Assembly: GCA_964528055.1 (NCBI GenBank)
Contig: CAZGQM010000003.1
Span: 1 to 64,000 of the forward strand
DNA from: Geoanaerobacter sp964528055
GTDB lineage: Bacteria > Desulfobacterota > Desulfuromonadia > Geobacterales > DSM-12255
DNA length: 64,000 nucleotides
Reading direction: 5' to 3'
The stretch's first letter is position 1; each line of letters starts with the position of its first letter. A program made the translations under genes and the position numbers. This document shows, piece after piece, positions 45,187-53,554 of the stretch. A model generated the notes under the pieces. It was not told the origin of the DNA and did no database searches. It worked only from the letters and a program-made list of their open reading frames with translations.

Positions 45187-45768
45187 ATGAAAACTGCTGT
45201 ATCACGTAACTGCAAAGCTCGCATATGTATCCTTCTGATGACCTTGATTATCCTGGCTGCCACTATTCCCTCTCATGCTTATTACTATGCCGGCGGCGAC
45301 TGGGGCGGCAGGGATCTGTTATTGATGAATGGCGACTCATTGTCGGGTGATTTCACTAATGTCGGTCAATTTCACATTCCAGTTGGAACAGTAACTAATG
45401 GGAGTAATGACAATCTTGTCGTAAATGCCAGCAGAGTTCTTATTGACGGTACTCTTCGCGACTTAGCTGTTCCGGGTTACGATTTAAAGTTCTTCTCACA
45501 AACAGAACTAATCTTGAACGGTTCAATATGTTCATGGAGAAGTATCCTCATATCAGCTAATTCTCTGATTGTTAACGGAAATATTTCAGCACTTGATGGC
45601 ACAGCTACTTTCCCGGCTCAACCAGGTGAGTTGAGACCAATTGATTCTCCTATTATTTCTGGAGGAGGGAGTATTTCGATTGTCCCCACCCCGATCCCGG
45701 CTGCAACCTGGCTTCTCGGCTCCGGCTTGCTTGGGTTGGTTGGGATCAGGAGAAAACAGCAGAAATAA
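45187..45768 (+). CDS. PEP-CTERM-type sorted protein
   Basis: 193 residues from the ATG at 45187 (AAAGGACGG upstream); the 20-codon upstream extension lies inside element B3 and is unlikely to be translated. Signal peptide ICILLMTLIILAATIPSHA. The body has beta-helix-like repeats (LLLMNGDSLSGDFTNVGQFH, VVNASRVLIDGTLRDL, LIVNGNISALDGT). Sorting tail PTPIPAATWLLGSGLLG, then GIRRKQQK. It stands alone between elements B3 and B4. Function unknown. Confidence 0.83.
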   Translation: MKTAVSRNCKARICILLMTLIILAATIPSHAYYYAGGDWGGRDLLLMNGDSLSGDFTNVGQFHIPVGTVTNGSNDNLVVNASRVLIDGTLRDLAVPGYDLKFFSQTELILNGSICSWRSILISANSLIVNGNISALDGTATFPAQPGELRPIDSPIISGGGSISIVPTPIPAATWLLGSGLLGLVGIRRKQQK

Positions 45769-45770
45769 GA

Positions 45771-45891
45771 TTTCAGCGTAGAATCAATCCCCGCCAACAA
45801 TTACTAAGGCCATGTTGCCATTGGGGATAAAGGCTTACAGCCGAATACAACCCGGACCGGGGTTTCTACTCTGGTCCGGGTTTGTTGTTTT
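45771..45891 (+). promoter_or_regulatory. Structured repeat element B, copy B4, with terminator
   Basis: Begins 3 bases after the preceding stop: TTTCAGCGTAGAATCAATCC, CCGCCAAC, AAGGCCATGTTGCC, ATTGGGG. Here CAA pairs with TTG where B2 and B5 have CAC with GTG, a compensatory change. It is followed by ACCCGGACC...GGTCCGGGT and TTGTTGTTTT, a usable terminator for the 45187 gene. Confidence 0.6.
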
Positions 45892-45980
45892 ACGGATACA
45901 TTGATATTTATCACGCCTGTAACGCAACTGGACATAAAGAGCAAGCATTTAAAGACGTTCGTCTCTTAGTGTTTTTTTGT

Positions 45981-46047
45981 CCGTTGCAAGATTGTTGCGT
46001 CTCATTCACACAGATTCAACCTTTGCGATGTAGAGTTCCTATAATTG
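45981..46047 (+). promoter_or_regulatory. Conserved promoter-like block upstream of element A4
   Basis: CCGTTGCAAGATTGTTGCGT, CACACAGATTCAACCTTTGC, ATGTAGAG and CTATAATTG. TATAAT at about 46040 is a good -10 candidate. Shares most of its sequence with the block at 35101. Confidence 0.5.
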
Positions 46048-46062
46048 AATAGACTGAATATC

Positions 46063-46145
46063 GGAATCCATTTCGGGAACTTTGCCGACCTTTAATAGAG
46101 GCCCCGGAAAGCCCGCTGCAAAAGGAACCTTTGCAGCGGGCTTTT
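46063..46145 (+). promoter_or_regulatory. Leader element A, copy A4
   Basis: GGAATCCATTTCGGGAACTT, TGCCGACC, AGGCCCCGGAAAGCCCGCTG, AACCTTTGCAGCGGGCTTTT. In the terminator stem GCTGC now faces GCAGC, a more perfect pair than in A2 and A3 (GCGGC), consistent with selection on the stem. It ends about 20 bases before GEMM copy 4. Confidence 0.6.
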
Positions 46146-46164
46146 CTGTTTTCAGTCCACTTAT

Positions 46165-46256
46165 GTCAAAGCCAAACCTGCCGCAAGGCAGAGACGGAAA
46201 GCCACGGGTCCCACAGGGAGAGCCGGGTTGCCTTTACCGACCAGCACCCGGCTCTT
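46165..46256 (+). promoter_or_regulatory. GEMM-I riboswitch, copy 4
   Basis: AAAGCCAAACCTGCCGCAAG, GCAGAGACGGAAAGCC, ACGGGTCCCACAGGG and AGCCGGGTTGCC. The hairpin arms CCTGCC/GGCAGAG differ from copy 2 (CCCGTC/GGCGGGG) in a pair-preserving way. GCCGGGT (46222-46228) can pair with ACCCGGC (46246-46252), but only TCTT follows, so termination looks weak. Upstream of the gene at 46336. Confidence 0.87.
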
Positions 46257-46335
46257 AAGCGCCGTTTTAGATGATTCGTATTACTGGCAAATTCATGAAT
46301 GTCAGTGTATTTCAAGGGAGAAAAGGAGAGGAAAG

Positions 46336-47007
46336 ATGAAAAAGATTATTGTGGCAATGTGTGCAACCCTGCTGCTGGCGGCAGGAACGGCAAACGCGGA
46401 ACTCTACATCAACCAGATCTACGGCGGCGGCGGAGCTACAGTTGCAGCTCCTCTTTACAGCAATGACTGGGTCCAGTTATACAATGACGGGACCACGGCG
46501 ATAAACCTGAGCGGCTACAGCCTTCAGTATGCATCTGCCGCAAACTCGACGGTTTTCAGTGCGGGGAATACTCACTTTCTATCAGGAACCATCGGAGCCA
46601 ACAGCTATTTCCTGATCCAGGAAGGGCGCGGAACCGGCCTGGCCGGCACCGCAGCAGACCCGGCGTATAACCTGACTCTCGGGACGTTCGCCGGCCTCAA
46701 CCTCTCCGCTACGGCAGGCAAGCTCGGCCTCTTCAACACAACGGCAACCGGCGCCAGCACAATTGCAACTTCGGCTAACCTGGTTGACCTCGTCGGCTAC
46801 GGCACATCAGCCAACTTCAGTCTGTATCCCAAGATGACAGCTAACACGAGCACAACCACTGCTGCTATCCGAACTACTGACCTTCAAGGCAATACTATCT
46901 TCGTTGCCGGCACACCGAATCCCGTTCCCACCCCGATCCCTGCCGCCGCATGGCTGCTCGGCTCCGGTCTGCTCGGCCTGGTGGGAATAAAAAGAAAGCA
47001 GAAATAA
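46336..47007 (+). CDS. PEP-CTERM-type sorted protein with lamin-tail domain
   Basis: 223 residues from the ATG at 46336, preceded by AAAAGGAGAGGAAAG; an upstream in-frame start lies within the riboswitch and is rejected. Signal peptide IIVAMCATLLLAAGTANA. The body starts LYINQIYGGGGA, NDWVQLYNDGTTAINLSGYS and continues with HFLSGTIGANSYFLIQEG, the pattern of a lamin tail domain as found in secreted nucleases and other surface proteins. Sorting tail PTPIPAAAWLLGSGLLG, then GIKRKQK. Controlled by GEMM copy 4 and followed at once by element B5. Confidence 0.88.
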   Translation: MKKIIVAMCATLLLAAGTANAELYINQIYGGGGATVAAPLYSNDWVQLYNDGTTAINLSGYSLQYASAANSTVFSAGNTHFLSGTIGANSYFLIQEGRGTGLAGTAADPAYNLTLGTFAGLNLSATAGKLGLFNTTATGASTIATSANLVDLVGYGTSANFSLYPKMTANTSTTTAAIRTTDLQGNTIFVAGTPNPVPTPIPAAAWLLGSGLLGLVGIKRKQK

Positions 47008-47013
47008 ACAGAG

Positions 47014-47122
47014 TTTCAGCGCCAAGTCAATGCCCGCCACATAGTGCCAAGGCCATTGAGCCAGTGGGTTCACGACTTTCAGCTGAAAAGGCCCGGACCG
47101 GGGTTTCGACTCCGTCCGGGCG
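47014..47122 (+). promoter_or_regulatory. Structured repeat element B, copy B5
   Basis: Best-formed copy. TTTCAGC...GCTGAAA, AAGTC...GACTT and CCC-CCAC...GTGGG are nested pairs separated by small symmetric internal loops, with GGC(CATTGA)GCC in the apical region. Then GCCCGGAC...GTCCGGGC forms a second hairpin with only a weak T stretch. Lies 6 bases after the stop of the gene at 46336 and 40 bases before a small ORF. Confidence 0.62.
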
Positions 47123-47161
47123 TAAATTTAACCGCTCTTATCCAGAAAAAGGATCATCGCC

Positions 47162-47278
47162 ATGAAAAAAGCCATAATCGCGCTGGTTGCAGTCTCAGCT
47201 GCCGTAGTAGCCATCCGTCGCATCAACCGGATAACACCGGAGCCGCGTATTCCACAATATTACGGCCCAAGGAGTTAA
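47162..47278 (+). CDS. 38-residue membrane peptide
   Basis: Starts MKKAIIALVAVSAAVVAIRR and ends PEPRIPQYYGPRS: one hydrophobic helix, two arginines and a short polar tail. AAAAAGGATC precedes the ATG, and its stop lies 2 bases before the ATG of the large gene at 47281, whose ribosome binding site (AAGGAG) overlaps its last codons. Translation of the two is probably coupled. It could be a leader peptide or a small membrane protein; no family recognised. Confidence 0.55.
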   Translation: MKKAIIALVAVSAAVVAIRRINRITPEPRIPQYYGPRS

Positions 47279-47280
47279 TC

Positions 47281-50200
47281 ATGACTGAGCTTAACAATAG
47301 ATCAGAGCGAGCACTTAGTTCCCTGCTACGCCTGACCGCATTCATGCTGGTCATGGCTTTCACCTGTCCGGCCTTTGCGGCTGTCCTGGCCGGCTGGGAC
47401 ATGAGTGTGGCAACAGGCTACGGCGCCTCGCCGATGGCCGCCACGATCAGTGACGCTGGTGTCACCGTCGGCGGATTGACCCGTGGTTCAGGAGTGGTCA
47501 CAACCGGCACAGCCGCAGCTCGGGCATGGGGAGGCGTTGCCTGGTCCGGCGCAAATGCAGCTGCCGCCGCAACAGCCAACCAGACTGCAACGTTTACGAT
47601 TACCCCGAAATCGGGCAACAAAGTTTCCTTCAGCTCCATAGCAAAATTCGATTACCGGCGTTCATCAACCGGACCTGCAAACGGTACGCTCCAGTACCAG
47701 ATCGGAGCTGGAGCATTTACTGACATCGCGGCACTCAGTTACACGGCCACCGCATCCACCGGCGGTTCCCTCGCAGCCATCAACCTCACCGGCATCCCCG
47801 CATTACAGGATGTTCCAGCAGGCACAACCGTTACCTTCCGCATTGTCAACTATGGTGGAGGAGCTACTGGTACTTGGTACATCTACGATAAGGCTGCCAC
47901 CACTGCCAACGATTTCGAGATCCAGGGGACCGTGGGGATTGACACCGGAGTTCAGAACTACACACTGACAACTAACACCGCCGGTAACGGCGGCGGCAGT
48001 ATTACAGGCGTTGCCAATCCGTATGCATCAGGCAGCACAGCCACTATTACAGCCTTACCGAGCAGCAACTCAACTTTTACCGGCTGGAGCGGCTGCTCGA
48101 CTGCAACCACACCGACCATCTCTCTGACCATGAACAGCAGCACGACCTGCACGGCGAACTTCACCGCAACCGCGGCAGGCCTTACTATTTTCCATGTTAA
48201 CGACACCCATGCCCGGCTGACGCCGCACAAGATGATAGTTCCGGCACATGGCGCCACAAACGGGCTATTTGAAGATGTGGGAGGCGCAGCTTTTCTTGCT
48301 GGTAAGATGCTGCAGCTGACCGCAGCCCAGCCAAACTCGCTGGTCATAGACGCCGGTGATATCTCCGAAGGCAACCCGATCGGCGACATGAACGGCAACG
48401 GCAGCATGACCGGGTTCTACAACCTGCTCTCCAACAAACTGATTACTCAGCGTGGCCGTGGCATGGATGCAGTTGTAGTCGGCAACCACGACGTCCGATT
48501 CGGCAGCTACGTTTCAAATCTCACTGCGCTCAAAGCCGCCGGAGTGCCGGTGCTCTCGGTCAACGTCCGAAACGCCACAACTCATCAACCATATTTTGCC
48601 CCTTACAACATCGTTACCCTCAACAACGGCAAAAAGGTCGGCATCATCGGCTACACCAACGATGCCGCCGATGTGGGGCCCGAACTTACCAGTACCCTGG
48701 AAGTCGTTAAGTGCGGCTGGAGCGGCAGCGCTGTCTGCAACATCAGCGACTACGTAAATGAATTACGCAATGCTCCCAATAATGTTGACATTGTCGTACT
48801 GGCAGCCCATATCGGCCAGAGCTTTCTGGTCGATCCAACCGCACCGCTTCTGGCAGACAACGGAGTTGCGAAGCTGCCTGAAGTTGTGGTCACCGGCCAC
48901 TGGCACACCATTGCCGAAACCGTGTGGCAGCCGGAAATGCTTAACTACAAGACAATATTCACCGAGGCCGGCAGCTACATGAAATATATCGGCGAACTGC
49001 AGCTGACTGATACCGGTAGCTATTTCAGCTCCACCAACCACGTAATCCGCAATGCCGAGATCACCCCGGACCCTGATGTTCAGACATACGTCAACACCTT
49101 GATTTCCACTTACAATGCAGCAAATCCCGGTCTCCCTGTCGATGAAGTTATCGGTTACACTGCGGACAGCCTGTTGCTCGACAACGAGATGAAATGGTGG
49201 TCCTCCAATGAGTACCCCTGGAGCGGCAACAATACTGCAGGCCAGTGGATCTGCGACTCCATGCGCTGGAAGGCTGCGCAGCTCTTCGGCTCATGCGATC
49301 TGGCAATTGAAACAGGCGGCGGCGTCCGGGCCGACATTCCAGCCGGGCCGGTCACGTATCTGCAGATCTACGAGACCTTCCCCTGGAACGACGACACATT
49401 CCATCGTATCAACATGACCGGCAAGGAGATCGTCAGCTTCCTCAAGGAAACCAACATGAACGCCGGTTTCTCCAGCGCCCTGGACGTAACCGCCTATGAC
49501 GGCTCGCCGACCAGTGTTCTGTTCAATGGTGCGCCGATTGATCTGAATCACACCTACACCGTGGCGATCAACAACTACATGTACGCCCATCCACCTGCAG
49601 GCTGGGTCTGGTCGGACAAAGCTCCGCTCACCTCCCCGATTCTCTGTCGAGACGGAATCGTTGACTTCATGCGCCAGTTTACGATCAAAAATCCTTATAA
49701 TGTCGGCGGTCCGCGCTATCACCTGAACACCGAGTTCTCCGGCGGGTTCCGCGCCGTTGTCACCATGATGAACGACAACGATACCAAGTCGAACTTCGAA
49801 GACGCCTTTATCCGCTTTCTGAGCGCCACTCCGGAGACACTTGCGCGCCGCGGCTCCCCGCAGGTCCCGGCAGACCTGGTCAATGCAGACGGAAGCATCA
49901 ATCCCAAGCACCACCTGGCTGAACATGAACTCTACCGGAGCTTCCTCGGGTTCAAGGCCGGTGTCCTCAAGCCGGGCGACATTGTCGAGACATGGGGAAA
50001 AAGCAGCTTTTATGGTGGCAATCCGGAGTTTGTCGATCAGGAGGGGGTTCAGTCAGACGGTGTTGAGTTCAAGATCGTCGGTCACGACACAAGCCTGGCC
50101 AAACCGTCCTTCATGTCGTCCATAAAATCTTTTTGGGATGATTTTCATAAGAATCACTATGTCGAGTTCCTGGCCCGGAAAGCCGGCCCCAGCTCAGTCA

Positions 50201-51981
50201 CTGATCAAAACGGACAGACTATAACTATTATGGATGCAACCGGCTATGTCGCAAAGACCCTGCCAGGTTCTATCGGCGATACGCTGCTGGTTTCGGGCGT
50301 ACCGACCATGGAGAATTTCGGGATGCGGTTTCGTTGTGACAACGTTACGGTAACCACCGCAGCCCTCCCACCAGTCACCGTTGTTTCCTCCCGTGTCGAT
50401 GCAACACCGGTCGGAGTAACTTCCTCACCGCTCACTTTGACGGCAACTACTTCATTATTTGATGGAACATATTACCTCGCACCGGTTGCAGACGCCCAGG
50501 TTGCCAGCGGCAACCCAACCACCAATTACGGCACCGGCACCAACCTCTATGTCCAGAGCGCCGCAAGCGGCTACGGCAACGAGCGGAGCTGGTTGAAGTT
50601 TGATCTTTCAGCAATCCCCAGCACCGCAACCATCACCGGCGCAAATCTCCAGCTCTGGAATTTCAAGGCAACCGGCGCGGCCATGGCGGCTGAATTGCGT
50701 GGCGGCACTGATGACACATGGACAGAGACCGGTATAAACTGGAGCAACCAACCCGCCTACGGTGCGGCTATTGTCACCCAGACCCTTGATCCCGCTGCTG
50801 CCAACAGTTGGTACAACTGGAATGTCAGCACTTTTATTCAGAGCAAATGGGGCGGCAACAAACTTGTTTCACTTGTTGTAAAACCGGTAACCGAAGGCTC
50901 GACCGACGCCACGCCGCCGAGCTATGCCTTTGATGCCAAGGAGTACGGCAGCAATGGACCGATGTTGCAGGTACAAACCCAAGTCTCCGCAGCAACCGTC
51001 TCCAGGGTGGATTTCTACTACCGTTATTCAGCCGATAACGTATCCTGGGGACCCTGGACCCTTTCTTCGTCCAGTATGACGGCACCATTTACTGCATCGT
51101 TTGCCTACCCCCAGGGCACGGGCTACTATGAGTTCTACAGCCTTGCAACCGACAGCAACAGCAACGTGGAAACAGCCCCGGTTGCCGCACAGAGCGCAAC
51201 TCACTACTCTGCCACACCACCCTATACAACAGAAGCAATTGTGGCTCTCGGCAGCCTGACGGCAACATTCAACGGAGCAGCCAAACCGGTCACCGTCTCC
51301 ACGATACCACCAGGACTTGCCGCCAGTGTAACCTACAACGGCAGCAGCACCGTACCGGTCAACGCCGGGACCTACACGGTTTCAACAACCGTGACACAGG
51401 CCGGGTATACCGGCTCGGCGGTCGGCACGCTGACTATCGGGAAAGCATCAGCCACAGTCAACCTCCCCAACTATAGCTTCACCTATGACAACACCGCCAA
51501 ATCGGTAACGGCTTCAACTACTCCGTCAGGATTGGCAGTTTCCTATACGTATAATGGATTTTCTACCCCACCCACTTCTGCCGGCACCTACACGGTTCAT
51601 GCAATAGTCAACAACCTGAACTACCAGGGTAATGCAACCGGCTCACTTATAATCGCACCGGCAACAGCCTCTGTCACTCTTGGCAACCTGAACGCCACCT
51701 TTGACGGGTTGCCCAAGAGCGCAACAGTCACCTCTAATCCGGCAGGTCTTGCCATGACGGTTACCTATGACGGATCTGCAACAGCTCCAACCAATGCCGG
51801 AACCTACACAGTAATGGCAACGGTCACTGACTCCAATTACCAGGGTAGCGCCAGCGGAACCCTGACCATCACCGACGCAACCGCAGCAGCACCAGTTCCG
51901 GCACTTGGGCCGATCGGCCTGTTCGGAGCGGCTGCCTTACTGGGTGCTGCTTCAATGCGGAGAAGATCGAAAAAGCGTTGA
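47281..51981 (+). CDS. Large sorted multidomain 5'-nucleotidase-like phosphoesterase
   Basis: 1566 residues from the ATG at 47281 (AAGGAG); the longer frame starts inside element B5. Signal segment LTAFMLVMAFTCPAFAA. Order: a beta domain starting LAGWDMSVATGYG (to about 220), an InlB-like repeat ending GWSGCSTATTP.., a UshA-like catalytic unit with IFHVNDTHARL, VIDAGDISEGN, VVVGNHDVRFG and VVTGHWHTI, the 5'-nucleotidase C domain (ETGGGVRADI), an extra region without an assignable fold, a DNRLRE-type module (FDGTYYLAPVADAQVASGNP), and three MBG-like repeats. The end PVPALGPIGLFGAAALLGA plus RRRSKKR is a sorting-type tail but differs from PTPIPAA. Likely an anchored nucleotide phosphatase. Terminator follows. 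Confidence 0.85.
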   Translation: MTELNNRSERALSSLLRLTAFMLVMAFTCPAFAAVLAGWDMSVATGYGASPMAATISDAGVTVGGLTRGSGVVTTGTAAARAWGGVAWSGANAAAAATANQTATFTITPKSGNKVSFSSIAKFDYRRSSTGPANGTLQYQIGAGAFTDIAALSYTATASTGGSLAAINLTGIPALQDVPAGTTVTFRIVNYGGGATGTWYIYDKAATTANDFEIQGTVGIDTGVQNYTLTTNTAGNGGGSITGVANPYASGSTATITALPSSNSTFTGWSGCSTATTPTISLTMNSSTTCTANFTATAAGLTIFHVNDTHARLTPHKMIVPAHGATNGLFEDVGGAAFLAGKMLQLTAAQPNSLVIDAGDISEGNPIGDMNGNGSMTGFYNLLSNKLITQRGRGMDAVVVGNHDVRFGSYVSNLTALKAAGVPVLSVNVRNATTHQPYFAPYNIVTLNNGKKVGIIGYTNDAADVGPELTSTLEVVKCGWSGSAVCNISDYVNELRNAPNNVDIVVLAAHIGQSFLVDPTAPLLADNGVAKLPEVVVTGHWHTIAETVWQPEMLNYKTIFTEAGSYMKYIGELQLTDTGSYFSSTNHVIRNAEITPDPDVQTYVNTLISTYNAANPGLPVDEVIGYTADSLLLDNEMKWWSSNEYPWSGNNTAGQWICDSMRWKAAQLFGSCDLAIETGGGVRADIPAGPVTYLQIYETFPWNDDTFHRINMTGKEIVSFLKETNMNAGFSSALDVTAYDGSPTSVLFNGAPIDLNHTYTVAINNYMYAHPPAGWVWSDKAPLTSPILCRDGIVDFMRQFTIKNPYNVGGPRYHLNTEFSGGFRAVVTMMNDNDTKSNFEDAFIRFLSATPETLARRGSPQVPADLVNADGSINPKHHLAEHELYRSFLGFKAGVLKPGDIVETWGKSSFYGGNPEFVDQEGVQSDGVEFKIVGHDTSLAKPSFMSSIKSFWDDFHKNHYVEFLARKAGPSSVTDQNGQTITIMDATGYVAKTLPGSIGDTLLVSGVPTMENFGMRFRCDNVTVTTAALPPVTVVSSRVDATPVGVTSSPLTLTATTSLFDGTYYLAPVADAQVASGNPTTNYGTGTNLYVQSAASGYGNERSWLKFDLSAIPSTATITGANLQLWNFKATGAAMAAELRGGTDDTWTETGINWSNQPAYGAAIVTQTLDPAAANSWYNWNVSTFIQSKWGGNKLVSLVVKPVTEGSTDATPPSYAFDAKEYGSNGPMLQVQTQVSAATVSRVDFYYRYSADNVSWGPWTLSSSSMTAPFTASFAYPQGTGYYEFYSLATDSNSNVETAPVAAQSATHYSATPPYTTEAIVALGSLTATFNGAAKPVTVSTIPPGLAASVTYNGSSTVPVNAGTYTVSTTVTQAGYTGSAVGTLTIGKASATVNLPNYSFTYDNTAKSVTASTTPSGLAVSYTYNGFSTPPTSAGTYTVHAIVNNLNYQGNATGSLIIAPATASVTLGNLNATFDGLPKSATVTSNPAGLAMTVTYDGSATAPTNAGTYTVMATVTDSNYQGSASGTLTITDATAAAPVPALGPIGLFGAAALLGAASMRRRSKKR

Positions 51982-52011
51982 ATTTGACTGAGAGAAGTTG
52001 TTAAGCAGTCC

Positions 52012-52047
52012 CCCGGCCCGAAGTTTCAACTTCGGGCCGGGATTTTG
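52012..52047 (+). terminator. Rho-independent terminator
   Basis: CCCGGCCCGAAG-TTTCAA-CTTCGGGCCGGG followed by ATTTTG, 30 bases after the stop of the large phosphoesterase gene. Because the stem is symmetric it may also serve the minus-strand gene ending at 52079. Confidence 0.87.
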
Positions 52048-52078
52048 TCAGGGGTATTTAGCGATACGCATTGGAATA

Positions 52079-53368
52079 CTAAGAAGATTTGCTTCGTCCG
52101 GTACGATGCTCGTAGTGTTTCAATATGACGAACGTGATCCAGGCAATCAGAAACAGGCCGAACGTAAATATGGCGTATGATATCGGCCAGGGGATATCCT
52201 TGGTCATCATGGAAAACTCTGACATGCCGCCGATGCCGGCCACCACGTTGAGAGGCATGAATATTACGCTGAGTATGGTCAATCGGTAGATCACCCGGTT
52301 CTGGTTCACGTTGACAAAGCCAACGATCGCAGCCATCAGGAAGTTTATCTTGTCGAACAGAAATGCAGTATGTCCGTCAAGCGATTCAATATCGCGCATT
52401 ATCTGCTGGGCATCTTCAAGCTGCAACGCCGTCAGAAGTTTTCGGCGGATAAGAAAGGTCAATGCTCGTCGGGTATCGAGCACATTTCGGCGAATGCGGC
52501 CATTAAGGTCTTCCTGCTCGGCAATCTCCGACAGGGCCTTGGCCGCTTCCGCATCGGTCATTGTCTCGTTGAGAACCTGTTTCCCAACTTCACCGAGCTC
52601 AGTATATATATCTTCGAGAGAATCCGCCGAATACTCCGCATCAGCGGCATACAGGTCGAGGAGCATATCCGTGCCGTCAGTAACGTAACCTTTCTGCGTG
52701 CGTGCCCGCAGTCTCTGCAGACGGAAAACAGGGAGCTCTTCACTCCGGACGGAAAAAAGGATATCCTCATGAAGAATAAAAGCGACCGCAATGTTACGGG
52801 AATCACCCTCTCGATCGAGAAGAAAATCGGAATGGAGATGTATCTCGCCGTTATCTTCCACATAGAACCGGGCGCTGGATTCAAGATCGGTAAGATCCTC
52901 AGGATCGGGGATCTCCAGGCCGAAATAGTGCCCGAGCCATTCCCTGTCAGCTTTTGTCGGACCAACCAGGTCAACCCATATCGGTTTGATCCGGTCAAGA
53001 TCTTCATTGGAGTTGATCGCGATCTGCTGCAAGCGACCATCGGCAAGCTCGAATGCGTTCAGACTGAGGGAGCGGTGCTGTTCGGCGAGAATTTCCCTGA
53101 GACTGACAACGACATCATCAAGGACATCGTCCGAAAGTTTTTCAGGAACCTGCCCCCAGACCAGCAACGCATCTTCAAGAGAAAGGGCTTCAAGAATTCT
53201 GGCCACTTCCCGCGGTTCAAGGCGAGACAACAACGTCCGTAACTCTCCCAGATGCTGTTTGTGCACCAGCGATTCTACCAGTTCATGCCGCGGCATTGCC
53301 TGCTTCAGGAGCATTCCTTCGATAATTTTCTGCTTTTCAAGCAGCTCTTTCACGGCGTGAAGTGACAA
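52079..53368 (-). CDS. CorA-family divalent-cation channel with MgtE-N-like extension and GMS motif
   Basis: 429 residues, starting at a TTG codon behind GAGGGG. Residues about 25-125 (LVHKQHLGELRTLLSRLEPR, LSLEDALLVWGQVPEKLSDD) resemble the MgtE N-terminal helical domain. The centre is the CorA cytoplasmic domain with a long helix. Two transmembrane helices close the protein: VIYRLTILSVIFMPLNVVAG and YAIFTFGLFLIAWITFVIL. Between them, where CorA has GMN, this protein reads GGMSEFSMM, so the signature is GMS (381-383). The Asn helps select hydrated Mg2+ in CorA; ion choice here is therefore uncertain. There is no operon partner. Confidence 0.85.
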   Translation of the reverse strand: MSLHAVKELLEKQKIIEGMLLKQAMPRHELVESLVHKQHLGELRTLLSRLEPREVARILEALSLEDALLVWGQVPEKLSDDVLDDVVVSLREILAEQHRSLSLNAFELADGRLQQIAINSNEDLDRIKPIWVDLVGPTKADREWLGHYFGLEIPDPEDLTDLESSARFYVEDNGEIHLHSDFLLDREGDSRNIAVAFILHEDILFSVRSEELPVFRLQRLRARTQKGYVTDGTDMLLDLYAADAEYSADSLEDIYTELGEVGKQVLNETMTDAEAAKALSEIAEQEDLNGRIRRNVLDTRRALTFLIRRKLLTALQLEDAQQIMRDIESLDGHTAFLFDKINFLMAAIVGFVNVNQNRVIYRLTILSVIFMPLNVVAGIGGMSEFSMMTKDIPWPISYAIFTFGLFLIAWITFVILKHYEHRTGRSKSS

Positions 53369-53554
53369 GACCTACCCCTCGCAGCCTGTCATACTGAATC
53401 AGGCAGTAATAATATTACCTGCAGTAGTAACATCGTACTGGAACCATCGTCAACAACTATGGAGTATCCGAGCAGATCCCCGGCACAAAGATTGACTTCG
53501 GCCGGGGATAATTGTGGGGGGTTCAAGGATAATACTAGCGACAGATCAGGAGAC

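Noticed and set aside
46228..46335. Upstream start for the lamin-tail protein
   Set aside because: The extension begins in the GEMM aptamer/terminator region, while a strong AAAAGGAGAGG and a signal peptide mark the ATG at 46336.
45061..47122. Element B as integron attC sites
   Set aside because: They are imperfect palindromes between genes, but the RYYYAAC/GTTRRRY ends are missing and there is no integrase gene in the window.
53474..53513. CCCCGGC/GCCGGGG hairpin as a terminator for the 53555 gene
   Set aside because: The stem is good but there is no T run on the minus strand, so I did not call it a terminator.
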